Part shown: positions 44,680 to 57,454 of the stretch, piece by piece
Layout: each line of letters starts with the position of its first letter
How positions within the stretch are numbered: the stretch's first letter is position 1
Assembly (NCBI RefSeq): GCF_017848315.1
Contig: NZ_JAFKEC010000003.1
Coordinates: 162,473 to 226,472, forward strand
Direction: 5' to 3'
DNA length: 64,000 bases
Source of the DNA: Pseudomonas palmensis
GTDB lineage: Bacteria; Pseudomonadota; Gammaproteobacteria; Pseudomonadales; Pseudomonadaceae
The notes under the pieces: model-generated
Database searches by the model: none
Told to the model about the DNA's origin: nothing
Seen by the model: only the letters and a program-made list of their open reading frames with translations
Made by a program: the position numbers and the translations under genes

Positions 44680-46200
44680 ATGAGCGAACACAAAGCAGGC
44701 CTGTCCCCAGGTGTGGGCGGGCGATCCAAAGGGCTGGCCAAGGGCCGGCTCGGACTGCTGGCCAGCATCGTGCTGGGCATTTCCACTATTGCGCCGGTGT
44801 ATACCCTCACCGGCGCCCTCGGCCCGACCGTACGCGAAGTCGGCGCCCACCTGCCGGCGGTGTTCATCGTCGGTTTCCTGCCCATGTTGCTGGTGGCGCT
44901 GGGTTATCGCGAGCTGAATGCCGCCGAACCCGACAGCGGCACCTCGTTCACTTGGTCGGTACGTGCCTTCGGCCCGATGATCGGCTGGATCGGTGGCTGG
45001 GGGCTGGTCACCGCCACCACCATCGTGTTGTCGAACCTCGCCGGTGTGGCGGTGGACTTCTTCTATCTGTTCCTCGGGCAGATCACCGGCAAACACGAGG
45101 TGGCGGCGCTGGCCGACAACCTGCTGGTCAATGTGACCACCTGTTGCGTGTTCATCGCCATGGCCGTGTGGATCTGCTGTCGCGGCATCGCCACCACCAT
45201 GACCGTGCAGTACGGCCTGGTGGCGCTGCAACTGATCGTGCTGCTGGGTTTTGCCATGGCCGCATTCGGCGGGTCGTCGGAGGCGCCGCCGCTGACCTTC
45301 GAGATGGACTGGTTCAACCCGTTCGGGGTGGAGTCGTTCTCGGCCTTCACCGCCGGCCTGTCGCTGTCGATCTTCATCTTCTGGGGCTGGGACGTGTGTC
45401 TGAGCATCAGCGAAGAATCGGTGGGCAGCGATGACGTACCGGGCAAGGCAGCGACCCTGACCGTGCTGCTGATTCTGGGCCTGTACCTGGTGACCGCAAT
45501 TGCCACCCTGCAGTTTGCCGGCATCAGCGATATCGGCCTGGGCTTGGGCAACCCGCGTATCCAGGAAAACGTCTTCGCCCACCTGGCCGGCCCGGTGATG
45601 GGGCCACTGGCGATCCTGATGTCGATCGCGGTACTGGCCAGCACCGCGGCCTCGTTGCAGTCGACCTTCGTTTCGCCGGCGCGCACGCTGCTGGCGATGG
45701 GGTACTACGGCGCAGTGCCGGAGCGCTTCGCGAGCGTCTGCCCGCGTTCGAAAACCCCGCGTTATGCCACCATCTGTGCCGGCGTGGCCGCAGGCGTGTT
45801 CTACGTCACCATGCGTACCCTGAGCGAGAACGTGCTGGCCGACACCATCACTGCCCTGGGCATGATGATCTGCTTCTACTACTCGCTGACCGCGTTCGCC
45901 TGCGTGTGGTACTTCCGCCACAGCCTCACCGACAGCCTGCGTCACTTCCTGATGCGCGGCCTGTGCCCGTTGCTGGGCGGCGGCATTCTTTCGGTGATCT
46001 TCCTGCAGACAGCCTATGACAGTGCTTCGCCGTCGTTCGGCAGCGGTTCGCATGTAGGGGGGTTGGGGCTGGTGTTCGTGATCGCGATGATCATCACCCT
46101 GCTGGGCCTGGTGCTGATGATGCTGTCGCGCCTGCGTGCGCCGGCGTTCTTCCTGGGCATGACCCTGCGCCGTCACGCAACGGTGCCCGGCCGCGGTTAA
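44680..46200 (+). CDS. APC-superfamily amino acid/amine permease
   Basis: A 506-residue inner-membrane transporter with about 12 transmembrane helices. The APC start is IVLGISTIAPVYTLTGALG near residue 30; the SGTSFTWSVRAFGPMIGWIG segment follows near residue 85. Clustering with the gamma-glutamylation genes suggests it imports an amine such as putrescine or an amino acid. ATG 44680 has only a weak ribosome site. It converges on gmk. Confidence 0.92.
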   Translation: MSEHKAGLSPGVGGRSKGLAKGRLGLLASIVLGISTIAPVYTLTGALGPTVREVGAHLPAVFIVGFLPMLLVALGYRELNAAEPDSGTSFTWSVRAFGPMIGWIGGWGLVTATTIVLSNLAGVAVDFFYLFLGQITGKHEVAALADNLLVNVTTCCVFIAMAVWICCRGIATTMTVQYGLVALQLIVLLGFAMAAFGGSSEAPPLTFEMDWFNPFGVESFSAFTAGLSLSIFIFWGWDVCLSISEESVGSDDVPGKAATLTVLLILGLYLVTAIATLQFAGISDIGLGLGNPRIQENVFAHLAGPVMGPLAILMSIAVLASTAASLQSTFVSPARTLLAMGYYGAVPERFASVCPRSKTPRYATICAGVAAGVFYVTMRTLSENVLADTITALGMMICFYYSLTAFACVWYFRHSLTDSLRHFLMRGLCPLLGGGILSVIFLQTAYDSASPSFGSGSHVGGLGLVFVIAMIITLLGLVLMMLSRLRAPAFFLGMTLRRHATVPGRG

Positions 46201-46214
46201 GCGGCCGGGGCACG

Positions 46215-47716
<1,502 letters not shown>

Positions 47717-47980
47717 GGGAAGTACCTCGCAGATTAGGGAGCAAGCCGACAGCCTGCAAAGGCGCAGGATTGTAACGCAGTGCGGCGCCGGCTCCCAATG
47801 CGCTGATGCTACAAAGCAGCGGGCAGGGCGCCGCAAATACCGGGCGGCGCGGCCAGATCGGGGCTTGTGGCGTGGTGCGCCGATGATCGGCTGGCCGTGC
47901 ATTTGGCCGCAGGCATGTCCACCGAGGGCCCTGTAGCCCTATAATGCCGGGCAGATTCATATCCAGTACAGGTAGCCCAA

Positions 47981-48703
47981 ATGAAACGTCCAAGTGGTCG
48001 CGTTGCCGATCAGCTGCGCTCGATCCGCATCACCCGCAACTACACCAAACACGCCGAGGGGTCTGTACTGGTCGAGTTCGGAGACACCAAAGTCATCTGC
48101 ACGGTCAGCGTCGAGAACGGCGTACCGCGCTTCCTCAAAGGCCAGGGCCAGGGCTGGCTGACCGCCGAGTACGGCATGCTGCCGCGCGCCACCGGCGAGC
48201 GCAACCAGCGCGAAGCCAGCCGCGGCAAGCAGGGTGGTCGTACCCTCGAAATCCAGCGCCTGATCGGCCGCTCGCTGCGCGCCGCGCTGGACATGAGCAA
48301 GCTGGGCGACATCACCCTGTACGTCGACTGCGACGTGATCCAGGCCGATGGCGGCACCCGCACCGCGTCGATCACCGGTGCCATGGTTGCGCTGGTCGAC
48401 GCCCTGCGCGTGGTCAAGAAGCGTGGCGGCCTGAAGGGCGGCGACCCGGTCAAGCACATGATTGCGGCCGTATCGGTCGGCATGTACCAGGGCGTGCCGG
48501 TGCTCGACCTGGACTACCCGGAAGATTCGGCGGCCGAAACCGACCTGAACGTGGTGATGACCAGCGCCGGTGGTTTCATCGAAGTCCAGGGCACCGCCGA
48601 AGGGGCTCCGTTCCAGCCTGAAGAGCTCAACGCCATGCTGGCGCTGGCGCAGAAGGGCATGACCGACCTGTTCCAACTGCAGCAGGCCGCGCTGGCGGAC
48701 TGA
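47981..48703 (+). CDS. rph: Ribonuclease PH
   Basis: A phosphorolytic exoribonuclease that trims tRNA 3' ends. The 240 residues begin [19 protein letters not shown] and contain [20 protein letters not shown], the RAT-type [14 protein letters not shown], and [17 protein letters not shown]. The start has AGGTAG upstream. The gene is divergent from yicC. Confidence 0.97.
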   Translation: MKRPSGRVADQLRSIRITRNYTKHAEGSVLVEFGDTKVICTVSVENGVPRFLKGQGQGWLTAEYGMLPRATGERNQREASRGKQGGRTLEIQRLIGRSLRAALDMSKLGDITLYVDCDVIQADGGTRTASITGAMVALVDALRVVKKRGGLKGGDPVKHMIAAVSVGMYQGVPVLDLDYPEDSAAETDLNVVMTSAGGFIEVQGTAEGAPFQPEELNAMLALAQKGMTDLFQLQQAALAD

Positions 48704-48715
48704 TCGGGAGTCGAC

Positions 48716-49081
48716 ATGGCCGAGCCGTCCAACGCGCCGATGCCCGGTGATGCAGCCCGTCATTGGGGCATGTTGTGCCACCTGGCGGCGGCTGCCGGCA
48801 TGGTGGTGCCGTTCGCCAACCTGATCGCGCCGCTGGCCTTGTGGTGGTTCAAGCGCGGGATCGACCCGTACGTCGACGCCCAGGGCAAGGAGGCGGTGAA
48901 CTTCCAGCTGACCATGACCCTGCTGGGCATGGTGTGCGTGGTGGGGTTTACCGTACCGATGGCCAAGCTGGCGCTGACCATCATCTCGCTGGGGGTGGCG
49001 GTACTGATCGTCATTGCGGCGGTCAAGGTCAAGCAGGGCAAGGCCTTTCGTTATCCCTGGGCCTGGCGTGTGCTGACCTGA
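48716..49081 (+). CDS. DUF4870-family small membrane protein
   Basis: A 121-residue protein with an N-terminal polar stretch and three transmembrane helices (about residues 18-45 WGMLCHLAAAAGMVVPFANL, 62-84 VNFQLTMTLLGMVCVVGFTV and 88-105). A Pro/Asp linker (KRGIDPYVDAQGKEAVNFQL) is characteristic of DUF4870. It begins 12 bases after rph, so it is probably co-transcribed. Function unknown. Confidence 0.85.
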   Translation: MAEPSNAPMPGDAARHWGMLCHLAAAAGMVVPFANLIAPLALWWFKRGIDPYVDAQGKEAVNFQLTMTLLGMVCVVGFTVPMAKLALTIISLGVAVLIVIAAVKVKQGKAFRYPWAWRVLT

Positions 49082-49086
49082 CATGC

Positions 49087-49152
49087 TTCGTCGGCAAGGC
49101 CGGCTCCTACGGCGGTTGTGTTGACCCGGTAGGAGCCGGCCTTGCCGGCGAA
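49087..49152. repeat. Paired inverted REP elements
   Basis: TTCGTCGGCAAGGCCGGCTC (continuing CTAC to 49110) and inverted GTAGGAGCCGGCCTTGCCGG (49129, to 49152) between the DUF4870 gene and the crc terminator. Confidence 0.9.
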
Positions 49153-49173
49153 AGGGCCCGAAGGCCAGATACG

Positions 49174-49201
49174 AAAAAGCCGACACGCAGTCGGCTTTTT
49201 T
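49174..49201. terminator. Bidirectional intrinsic terminator between DUF4870 and crc
   Basis: AAAAAGCCGAC (49174-49184) and GTCGGCTTTTTT (49190-49201) around ACGCA. A tracts on one side and T tracts on the other fit termination of both converging transcripts. Confidence 0.9.
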
Positions 49202-49213
49202 GTGGCTGAGCGA

Positions 49214-49993
49214 TCAGATCGTCAGCGTCCAGTCATAGTCCACGATCAGTGGCGCATGCTGGGAGAAGCGTGGCTGACGCGGCAGGCGAGCGCTTCGTAC
49301 GAAGCGGCGCAGGCCCGGGGTCAGCAGCTGGTAGTCGAAACGCCAGCCCAGGTTGAGCATCTCGGCCTGCTCGTTGTCCGGCCACCAGCTGTACTGGTCG
49401 CCCTCACGGCTGACTTCGCGCAACGCATCCACATAGCCCATGTTTCCGACGATCTCGTCCATCCAGGCCCGCTCTGGCGCCAGGAAACCTGGCGACTGCT
49501 GGCCGTCGCGCCAGTTCTTCACGTCGAGCTTCTGCTGCGCCACATACAGCGAGCCGCAGTAGATGTACTCGCGACGCTTGCGGCGCTGCTTGTCCAGGTA
49601 TTTGCCGAAGTCGTCCATCAACTTGAATTTCTGGTTGAGGTCTTCGTCACCGTTCATGCCCGAAGGCAACAGCAAGGTGGCAATACTGACTTTGTCGAAA
49701 TCGGCCTGCAGGTAACGCCCGTAGCGATCGGCTGTCTCGAAGCCCAGGCCGCTGATGACTGCCTTGGGCTGCAAACGCGAGTAGAGTGCCACGCCGCCTT
49801 GGGCTGGAACTTCTGCATCGCAGGCATAAAGGAAGTAGCCATCGAGCTGGAAAGCTGGGTCGTCGAGTTCAAAGGCCGAGGCGCGGGTATCCTGAAGGCA
49901 GATGACGTCGGCATTCTGGGCTTGTAGCCAACTGAGCAAACCACGCTCGACTGCAGCCTGAATGCCATTAACGTTCACACTGATGATCCGCAT
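49214..49993 (-). CDS. crc: Catabolite repression control protein Crc
   Basis: A 259-residue exonuclease III-like fold protein that, with Hfq, represses translation of catabolic mRNAs in Pseudomonas. The sequence starts MRIISVNVNGIQAAVERG, then VICLQDTRASAFELDD and GPRRFVRSARLPRQP-like features; the C-terminus ends APLIVDYDWTLTI. Length matches. Divergent from pyrE, with 80 bases between. Confidence 0.96.
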   Translation of the reverse strand: MRIISVNVNGIQAAVERGLLSWLQAQNADVICLQDTRASAFELDDPAFQLDGYFLYACDAEVPAQGGVALYSRLQPKAVISGLGFETADRYGRYLQADFDKVSIATLLLPSGMNGDEDLNQKFKLMDDFGKYLDKQRRKRREYIYCGSLYVAQQKLDVKNWRDGQQSPGFLAPERAWMDEIVGNMGYVDALREVSREGDQYSWWPDNEQAEMLNLGWRFDYQLLTPGLRRFVRSARLPRQPRFSQHAPLIVDYDWTLTI

Positions 49994-50073
49994 AAATGGC
50001 CCCAAAAATCTCGTGCGTGTATGATACCCGAGCTGTACTCATTTAGCTAAATCTGTGGTAGCCGGGACTCTTC

Positions 50074-50715
50074 ATGCAGCCGTATCAGCGCGAATTCATT
50101 CGTTTTGCCATCGATCGTGGGGTTCTGCGCTTCGGTGAGTTCACCCTCAAGTCGGGCCGCATCAGCCCGTATTTCTTCAACGCCGGCCTGTTCAACAGTG
50201 GCGCTGCCCTGGCTCAGCTCGGTCGGTTCTATGCGGCGGCGATCGTCGACAGCAAGATCCCGTTCGACGTGCTGTTCGGCCCGGCCTACAAGGGCATCCC
50301 CCTGGCTGCCGCGACGGCGGTGCAACTGGCCGAGCACCATGGGCTGGATGTGCCGTGGTGCTTCAACCGCAAGGAAGCCAAGGCGCACGGCGAGGGTGGC
50401 AGCCTGGTGGGCTCGCCACTGGCAGGCGACGTGCTGATCATCGACGACGTGATCACTGCCGGCACGGCCATCCGCGAGGTGATGCAGATCATCCAGGGCC
50501 AGCAGGCCAGGGCGGCGGGCGTACTGATCGCGATGAATCGCCAGGAGCGTGGCAACGGCGACCTGTCGGCGATCCAGGAAGTGGAGCGTGACTTCGGCAT
50601 TCCGGTGGTCAGCATCGTATCGCTGACCCAGGTGCTGCAGTTCCTCGCCGATGACCCGGCGCTCAAGCAGCACTTGCCGGCCGTCGAGGCCTACCGGGCC
50701 CAGTACGGTATCTGA
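50074..50715 (+). CDS. pyrE: Orotate phosphoribosyltransferase
   Basis: Adds PRPP to orotate in pyrimidine synthesis. The 213 residues carry [20 protein letters not shown] near residue 65 and the PRPP motif [16 protein letters not shown] near residue 122. Length and features are typical. A terminator follows at 50723. Confidence 0.97.
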   Translation: MQPYQREFIRFAIDRGVLRFGEFTLKSGRISPYFFNAGLFNSGAALAQLGRFYAAAIVDSKIPFDVLFGPAYKGIPLAAATAVQLAEHHGLDVPWCFNRKEAKAHGEGGSLVGSPLAGDVLIIDDVITAGTAIREVMQIIQGQQARAAGVLIAMNRQERGNGDLSAIQEVERDFGIPVVSIVSLTQVLQFLADDPALKQHLPAVEAYRAQYGI

Positions 50716-50722
50716 GGCAAAC

Positions 50723-50751
50723 AAAAAGGCGACCCGCGGGTCGCCTTTTTT
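50723..50751 (+). terminator. Intrinsic terminator after pyrE
   Basis: AAAAAGGCGACC (50723-50734) pairs with GGTCGCCTTTTTT (50739-50751) around CGCG. The A and T runs suit both directions. Confidence 0.9.
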
Positions 50752-50769
50752 GTACCTGTGGTGGCCCGC

Positions 50770-50795
50770 TCCTGTAGGAGCCGGCCTTGCCGGCG
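50770..50795 (-). repeat. Single REP element
   Basis: TCCTGTAGGAGCCGGCCTTG, continuing CCGGCG to 50795, just downstream of argB. Confidence 0.85.
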
Positions 50796-50801
50796 GATGC
50801 C

Positions 50802-53128
<2,327 letters not shown>

Positions 53129-53282
53129 GTTGCTCACCTGGGGAAACTCCAATTGGAAGGGGCTATGTTGGGTCGACGGTCGGCATGCGCTGCAGGCACC
53201 CGGCGCGCCGCGCGGCTAAAGATGTCCGGCTTTGACGGCATTTTCGACATAGAGTTCTTGAGCCGGGCCATTCATCCGTCGA

Positions 53283-53996
53283 TCACCTCTGGAAGATCGA
53301 CCCGGGCTGAAAGTGCAGGCTCCATGCATCGTTGAAGGTCCCTATCGGGGTTATTGCCGGGCTATCACTTTCGCCTGCGCTGGCCAGTACGGCCTGAGGG
53401 TCGTCGAACACGCCTTGCACGAGGCTGGCCTTGCCGATTTCCGGCATGTCTATTTTCAGAGCAGCACTTACACGTTGCAGCTCGAAAGTCATGAGCAGCA
53501 CAGCCTGCACCGGGCCTGTCGCACTGCCTCGAATGGGCGTGACACTGTGGATATGCAGTTGCCCGTTGGTCGGGTGGGCCTCCAGGTTCGGTGGTACCCC
53601 GCGTTCGGCTCGCCCGATCATGTCCAGCAATGGCGGGCTGAGTGAGCGGTCGTGGAGGCTCTCGCGCCTGGCCTGGCCGGGCGTGAGCAACCGACTGCTG
53701 ACCAACCCTTCGAGGTAGCTGAAGTCGTCCAGCACCTGGCGCGCCTGGCGGGCGTCAGCCGCCTTGGCGGCGGCAAGCAGGGCCGGATGGCGGGCCACGG
53801 TGTCGACCTCGGACACCAGACGGGCGATCTGCTGGTCGAGCGCAATGACCAGCCCGAAGGCCGGAAAATACGTCTGCAGGTTACGTTGCTCGCGTTGCAG
53901 AGGGATTACCAGCGTCAGCCACACCGCGAGCCCGGCGACGAGCATGCCGGCCAGGCCCCAATACAGGCCTGGCAGCAGGGCTCGCGCGTTGTTCAA
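53283..53996 (-). CDS. Membrane sensor-like ORF upstream of algC (possible detached AlgC N-terminal extension)
   Basis: A 237-residue protein from TTG 53996, whose start overlaps the dut stop as TTGA. An N-terminal transmembrane helix (about residues 8-32, [20 protein letters not shown]) is followed by an extracytoplasmic domain: [40 protein letters not shown] and [20 protein letters not shown]. It ends at TGA 53283 and no second membrane helix or catalytic part follows. It resembles the N-terminal extension some pseudomonads fuse to AlgC, so it may be a remnant or a standalone protein. Confidence 0.65.
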   Translation of the reverse strand: MNNARALLPGLYWGLAGMLVAGLAVWLTLVIPLQREQRNLQTYFPAFGLVIALDQQIARLVSEVDTVARHPALLAAAKAADARQARQVLDDFSYLEGLVSSRLLTPGQARRESLHDRSLSPPLLDMIGRAERGVPPNLEAHPTNGQLHIHSVTPIRGSATGPVQAVLLMTFELQRVSAALKIDMPEIGKASLVQGVFDDPQAVLASAGESDSPAITPIGTFNDAWSLHFQPGSIFQR

Positions 53997-54448
53997 TGGC
54001 TGCCCGAATGGCCGAAGCCGCCAGCGCCACGCTGGGTTTCGTCGAAGGTTTCGACGATGTCGAAGTGCGCCTGTACCACCGGTACCAGCACCAGTTGCGC
54101 AATGCGCTCGCCGATGGCGATGGTGAAAGGGGTCTGGCCGCGGTTCCAGCACGACACCATCAGCTCGCCCTGGTAGTCCGAATCGATCAGGCCGACCAGA
54201 TTGCCCAGCACGATGCCGTGCTTGTGGCCCAGGCCCGAGCGCGGAAGGATCAGCGCGGCCAGGCCCGGGTCGCCGACGTAGATCGACAGGCCGGTAGGGA
54301 TCAGTATGGTCTGGCCCGGCTCCAGGACGGTCTCTTCCTTGAGCATGGCGCGCAGGTCGAGGCCGGCAGAACCGGGGGTGGCGTATTGCGGCAGCGGGAA
54401 TTCGCTGCCAAGGCGCGGATCGAGAATCTTGGCTTGTAAGGCGTGCAT
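53993..54448 (-). CDS. dut: Deoxyuridine triphosphate nucleotidohydrolase (dUTPase)
   Basis: Hydrolyses dUTP to dUMP, protecting DNA from uracil. The 151 residues show all five trimeric dUTPase motifs, including [27 protein letters not shown] (motif II), [19 protein letters not shown] (motif III) and the C-terminal [11 protein letters not shown] (motif V). It precedes coaBC with 6 bases between. Confidence 0.97.
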   Translation of the reverse strand: MHALQAKILDPRLGSEFPLPQYATPGSAGLDLRAMLKEETVLEPGQTILIPTGLSIYVGDPGLAALILPRSGLGHKHGIVLGNLVGLIDSDYQGELMVSCWNRGQTPFTIAIGERIAQLVLVPVVQAHFDIVETFDETQRGAGGFGHSGSH

Positions 54449-54454
54449 GCAGAG

Positions 54455-55663
54455 TTAAACCTGGTTGAGACGTTCGGCGATGAAGGCTACCAGCTGACGG
54501 GCGATCTTGCCCTTGCTGGTCTGTGCAAAGAGTGTTGCTTGAAGTTGGCGATCGATCACGCTGCAGGCGTTCTCCTCGCTGTTGAAGCCGATGCTGGGGT
54601 TGGCCACGTCATTGGCGACGATCAGGTCGAGGTTCTTGTCCTTGAGCTTGCGCGCGGCGTAATCGAGCAGGTGTTCGGTCTCGGCGGCAAAGCCGACGCT
54701 GAACGGGCGGTCGGGGCGGGTGGCGATGGTGGCCAGAATGTCCGGGTTGCGCACCATCTGCAGCAGCAGGCCGTCACCTGTCGTAGGGTCTTTCTTGAGC
54801 TTTTGCGGGGCGACGACTTCGGGGCGGTAGTCCGCAACCGCAGCCGATGCGATGAACACATCGCACGGGATCGCCGCTTCGCACGCGGCGAGCATGTCCC
54901 GCGCGCTCACCACGTCGATACGGGTCACCCGGTCGGGTGTGGGCAGGTGCACCGGCCCTGTCACCAGGGTTACCCGAGCACCGGCTTCCACCGCCGCTTC
55001 GGCCAGGGCAAAGCCCATCTTCCCCGAGCTATGATTGGTGATGTAGCGCACCGGGTCGATGTTTTCCTGGGTCGGGCCTGCGGTAATCAGCACGTGCTTG
55101 CCGGTCAGCGACTGGCGCTTGAAGGTTTCGGCGGCGCACCAGGCCAGGTCGGTGGCTTCGAGCATGCGGCCAAGGCCCACGTCGCCACAGGCCTGGCTGC
55201 CGGAGGCCGGGCCGAACACCTGGATATCGCGGCTTTGCAGCAGCTGCAGGTTGGCCTGGGTGGCCGGGTCGCGCCACATGGCCTGGTTCATGGCCGGTGC
55301 CAGCGCCACGGTGGCGTCGGTAGCCAGTACCAGGGTGGTCAGCAGATCGTTGGCAACGCCTTGCGCCAGGCGCGCGATCAGGTCGGCGGTGGCAGGTGCG
55401 ATCAGCACCAGGTCGGCCCACTTGGCCAGTTCGATATGGCCCATCGCCGCTTCGGCGGCAGGGTCGAGCAGGTCCATGTGCACGGGGTGCCCGGACAGGG
55501 CCTGCATGGTCAGCGGGGTGATGAATTCGGCCCCGCCGTGGGTCATGACGACGCGCACTTGCGCGCCGTGCTCCAGGAGTCGGCGAACCAGCTCGGCGCT
55601 CTTGTAGGCAGCAATGCCGCCGCCGACGCCAAGAACGATGCGTTTCCGATACAGCCGCTGCAT
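54455..55663 (-). CDS. coaBC: Bifunctional phosphopantothenoylcysteine decarboxylase/synthetase CoaBC (Dfp)
   Basis: Catalyses two steps of coenzyme A synthesis. The 402 residues have an FMN-binding decarboxylase domain (about 1-190: [19 protein letters not shown], the catalytic His in [20 protein letters not shown], and [15 protein letters not shown]) and a CTP-dependent synthetase domain from about 195 ([20 protein letters not shown]). Size and order are typical. It is divergent from radC. Confidence 0.97.
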   Translation of the reverse strand: MQRLYRKRIVLGVGGGIAAYKSAELVRRLLEHGAQVRVVMTHGGAEFITPLTMQALSGHPVHMDLLDPAAEAAMGHIELAKWADLVLIAPATADLIARLAQGVANDLLTTLVLATDATVALAPAMNQAMWRDPATQANLQLLQSRDIQVFGPASGSQACGDVGLGRMLEATDLAWCAAETFKRQSLTGKHVLITAGPTQENIDPVRYITNHSSGKMGFALAEAAVEAGARVTLVTGPVHLPTPDRVTRIDVVSARDMLAACEAAIPCDVFIASAAVADYRPEVVAPQKLKKDPTTGDGLLLQMVRNPDILATIATRPDRPFSVGFAAETEHLLDYAARKLKDKNLDLIVANDVANPSIGFNSEENACSVIDRQLQATLFAQTSKGKIARQLVAFIAERLNQV

Positions 55664-55798
55664 AGGCTTGCCTTTCTTTGATCAGTGTTTGCACGCGGCG
55701 ACGACGCCTCCCCAGGCCGAATCGTCGCGTAAAAAGAGGGGGCTACGATAGCACAGGGCTGAAATGGGGAGCAGCCACACACAGACAGAGGGACAGCT

Positions 55799-56479
55799 AT
55801 GGGTATCAGGGATTGGCCGTCGGCGGAACGCCCGCGGGAGAAGTTGCTGGAGCGAGGGGCCGCGAGCCTGTCGGACGCCGAGTTGCTGGCGGTGTTCCTG
55901 CGCACCGGTGTGGCAGGCAAGAGCGCGGTGGACCTGGCGCGCCACCTGTTGCAGCAGTTTGGCGGCTTGCGGCAACTGCTGGAGGCCGATCAGCCGACGT
56001 TTCAGCGCGAGCTGGGGCTGGGCCCGGCGAAGTATGCGCAACTGCAGGCGGTGATGGAGATTGGGCGCCGGCACTTGGCCGAAACCATCATCCGCGACCC
56101 GGCGTTGCAGAGCCCGGGGGCGGTCCGGCGTTACCTGAAATCGATGCTGCGTCATGAAGAAAGCGAGGTGTTCGGCTGCCTGTACCTGGACAACAAGCAC
56201 CGTCCTCTAGGGTTCGAGGCGTTGTTCCGCGGGTCCATCAGCAGTGCCAACGTCTACCCTCGGGAAGTCATCAAGCGTGCGTTGGCCAGAAATGCCGCAG
56301 CATTGATCCTTTGCCACAATCATCCGTCAGGTGTTTCCGAGCCAAGCCAGGCAGATATCAATCTGACCCTGCGCTTGCAGAAAGCCCTGGGCCTGATCGA
56401 GGTGCGGGTGCTGGATCACATCATCATCGGCGATGGGGAGCCATTGTCGATGGTGGAGCGGGGCTTGTTCGCTGCCTGA
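55799..56479 (+). CDS. radC: RadC-family DNA repair protein
   Basis: A 226-residue JAB/MPN metalloprotein-like protein, historically DNA repair but of uncertain function. The helix-hairpin-helix N-terminus (about 1-100) contains [20 protein letters not shown]. The MPN domain has [15 protein letters not shown] near residue 175, with the His-x-His and Asp metal ligands intact. ATG 55799 is clear. It is next to coaBC, its usual neighbour. Confidence 0.93.
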   Translation: MGIRDWPSAERPREKLLERGAASLSDAELLAVFLRTGVAGKSAVDLARHLLQQFGGLRQLLEADQPTFQRELGLGPAKYAQLQAVMEIGRRHLAETIIRDPALQSPGAVRRYLKSMLRHEESEVFGCLYLDNKHRPLGFEALFRGSISSANVYPREVIKRALARNAAALILCHNHPSGVSEPSQADINLTLRLQKALGLIEVRVLDHIIIGDGEPLSMVERGLFAA

Positions 56480-56500
56480 CGCTGCTGTGCGTGGGCGGTA

Positions 56501-57307
56501 CTAGTCGATCAGCTTTGTTGCAACAAACGACGCAGCCAGCCCGACAACCGAAGCCAGCAGCAGGTAGTGACGCACCACAAGCTCGGTTCTGATCGTGGCT
56601 GGAAAGGACTCCACGTCTGCGGCCTGCAGCGATCCTGTTCTGATGAAGAGCTTCGCATGAGCCAGAAGCGCAGCGATGCATACGGTAAACACGATTCTGC
56701 CAAACACCGTGTTGTACATCACCGGGCGCTGTCGATTCACCACCGCCTTGCAGTTGGCAAGGTACCGGGATGCACTGGTCATGTAGCGCATGCCAGCCTG
56801 TGCGTACTGGGTGGCGACCCACCCCAGGCCGGCGATGCAAGGCAGTTGCAGTGCAAGGGGCAGCCAATAGGGTGAATACCCGCCGAGCCCGAACTCCGTC
56901 GGCTCGCCCTGGTGCTGAACGGCTTTGAGCACCTGCAGGGCAAGGGCCAGCAGCACCAGAACGGCCAGCATTGCCAGCCTGAGGTGGTGGCTAAGAACCA
57001 GCAGCGTTCTGAGGTTGCCGGGGAAGCGCTTGATGTCCTCTGCGCTCAGGCCCCCGAACTCGACCGGGCAATCGGGGTAGGCCAACAGGCCGGCAATGTC
57101 GCCCACTGCCCTGAATCGCTGGCGCAGGCCCAGGTTGAGGCTGTACCGATGAGCGTCAACCAGCGGCGAGTTGTGAAGGTGCTCGAGTGCTTCGGCCAAT
57201 CGCTGGGTGGCAATGTAGAGAAGCAGTGCGCCGAAGACCACCGGGCCGAGTATCAGTGCCACGGTGAGGCCGGCGATAGCCGCTTCGGTCCAGTATTCAA
57301 TATCCAA
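56501..57307 (-). CDS. Unknown membrane protein with an internal duplication
   Basis: A 268-residue protein with about five predicted transmembrane helices (about 10-32, 108-130, 148-166, 203-222, 246-264). A 44-residue unit occurs twice: residues 85-128 (GGLSAEDIKRFPGNLRTLLV...) and 225-268 (GSLQAADVESFPATIRTELV...), each ending in a membrane helix. The start is TTG 57307, with no better ATG or GTG in frame before residue 173 and a weak ribosome site. No known family recognised. Confidence 0.6.
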   Translation of the reverse strand: MDIEYWTEAAIAGLTVALILGPVVFGALLLYIATQRLAEALEHLHNSPLVDAHRYSLNLGLRQRFRAVGDIAGLLAYPDCPVEFGGLSAEDIKRFPGNLRTLLVLSHHLRLAMLAVLVLLALALQVLKAVQHQGEPTEFGLGGYSPYWLPLALQLPCIAGLGWVATQYAQAGMRYMTSASRYLANCKAVVNRQRPVMYNTVFGRIVFTVCIAALLAHAKLFIRTGSLQAADVESFPATIRTELVVRHYLLLASVVGLAASFVATKLID

Positions 57308-57454
57308 TGCGGCTATCCGTACGGTGCGGTTCGCTGGGCAACCATCGTAAGTCGATGGCGAGAGTCACCTGGCGGCTGAACACGCGCTGCAGGCTGCTGC
57401 AGTGTCCTTCGGGCTACCAGAGGACGCTGTCAGAAGCCTGCAGGCGCGAGTCGT

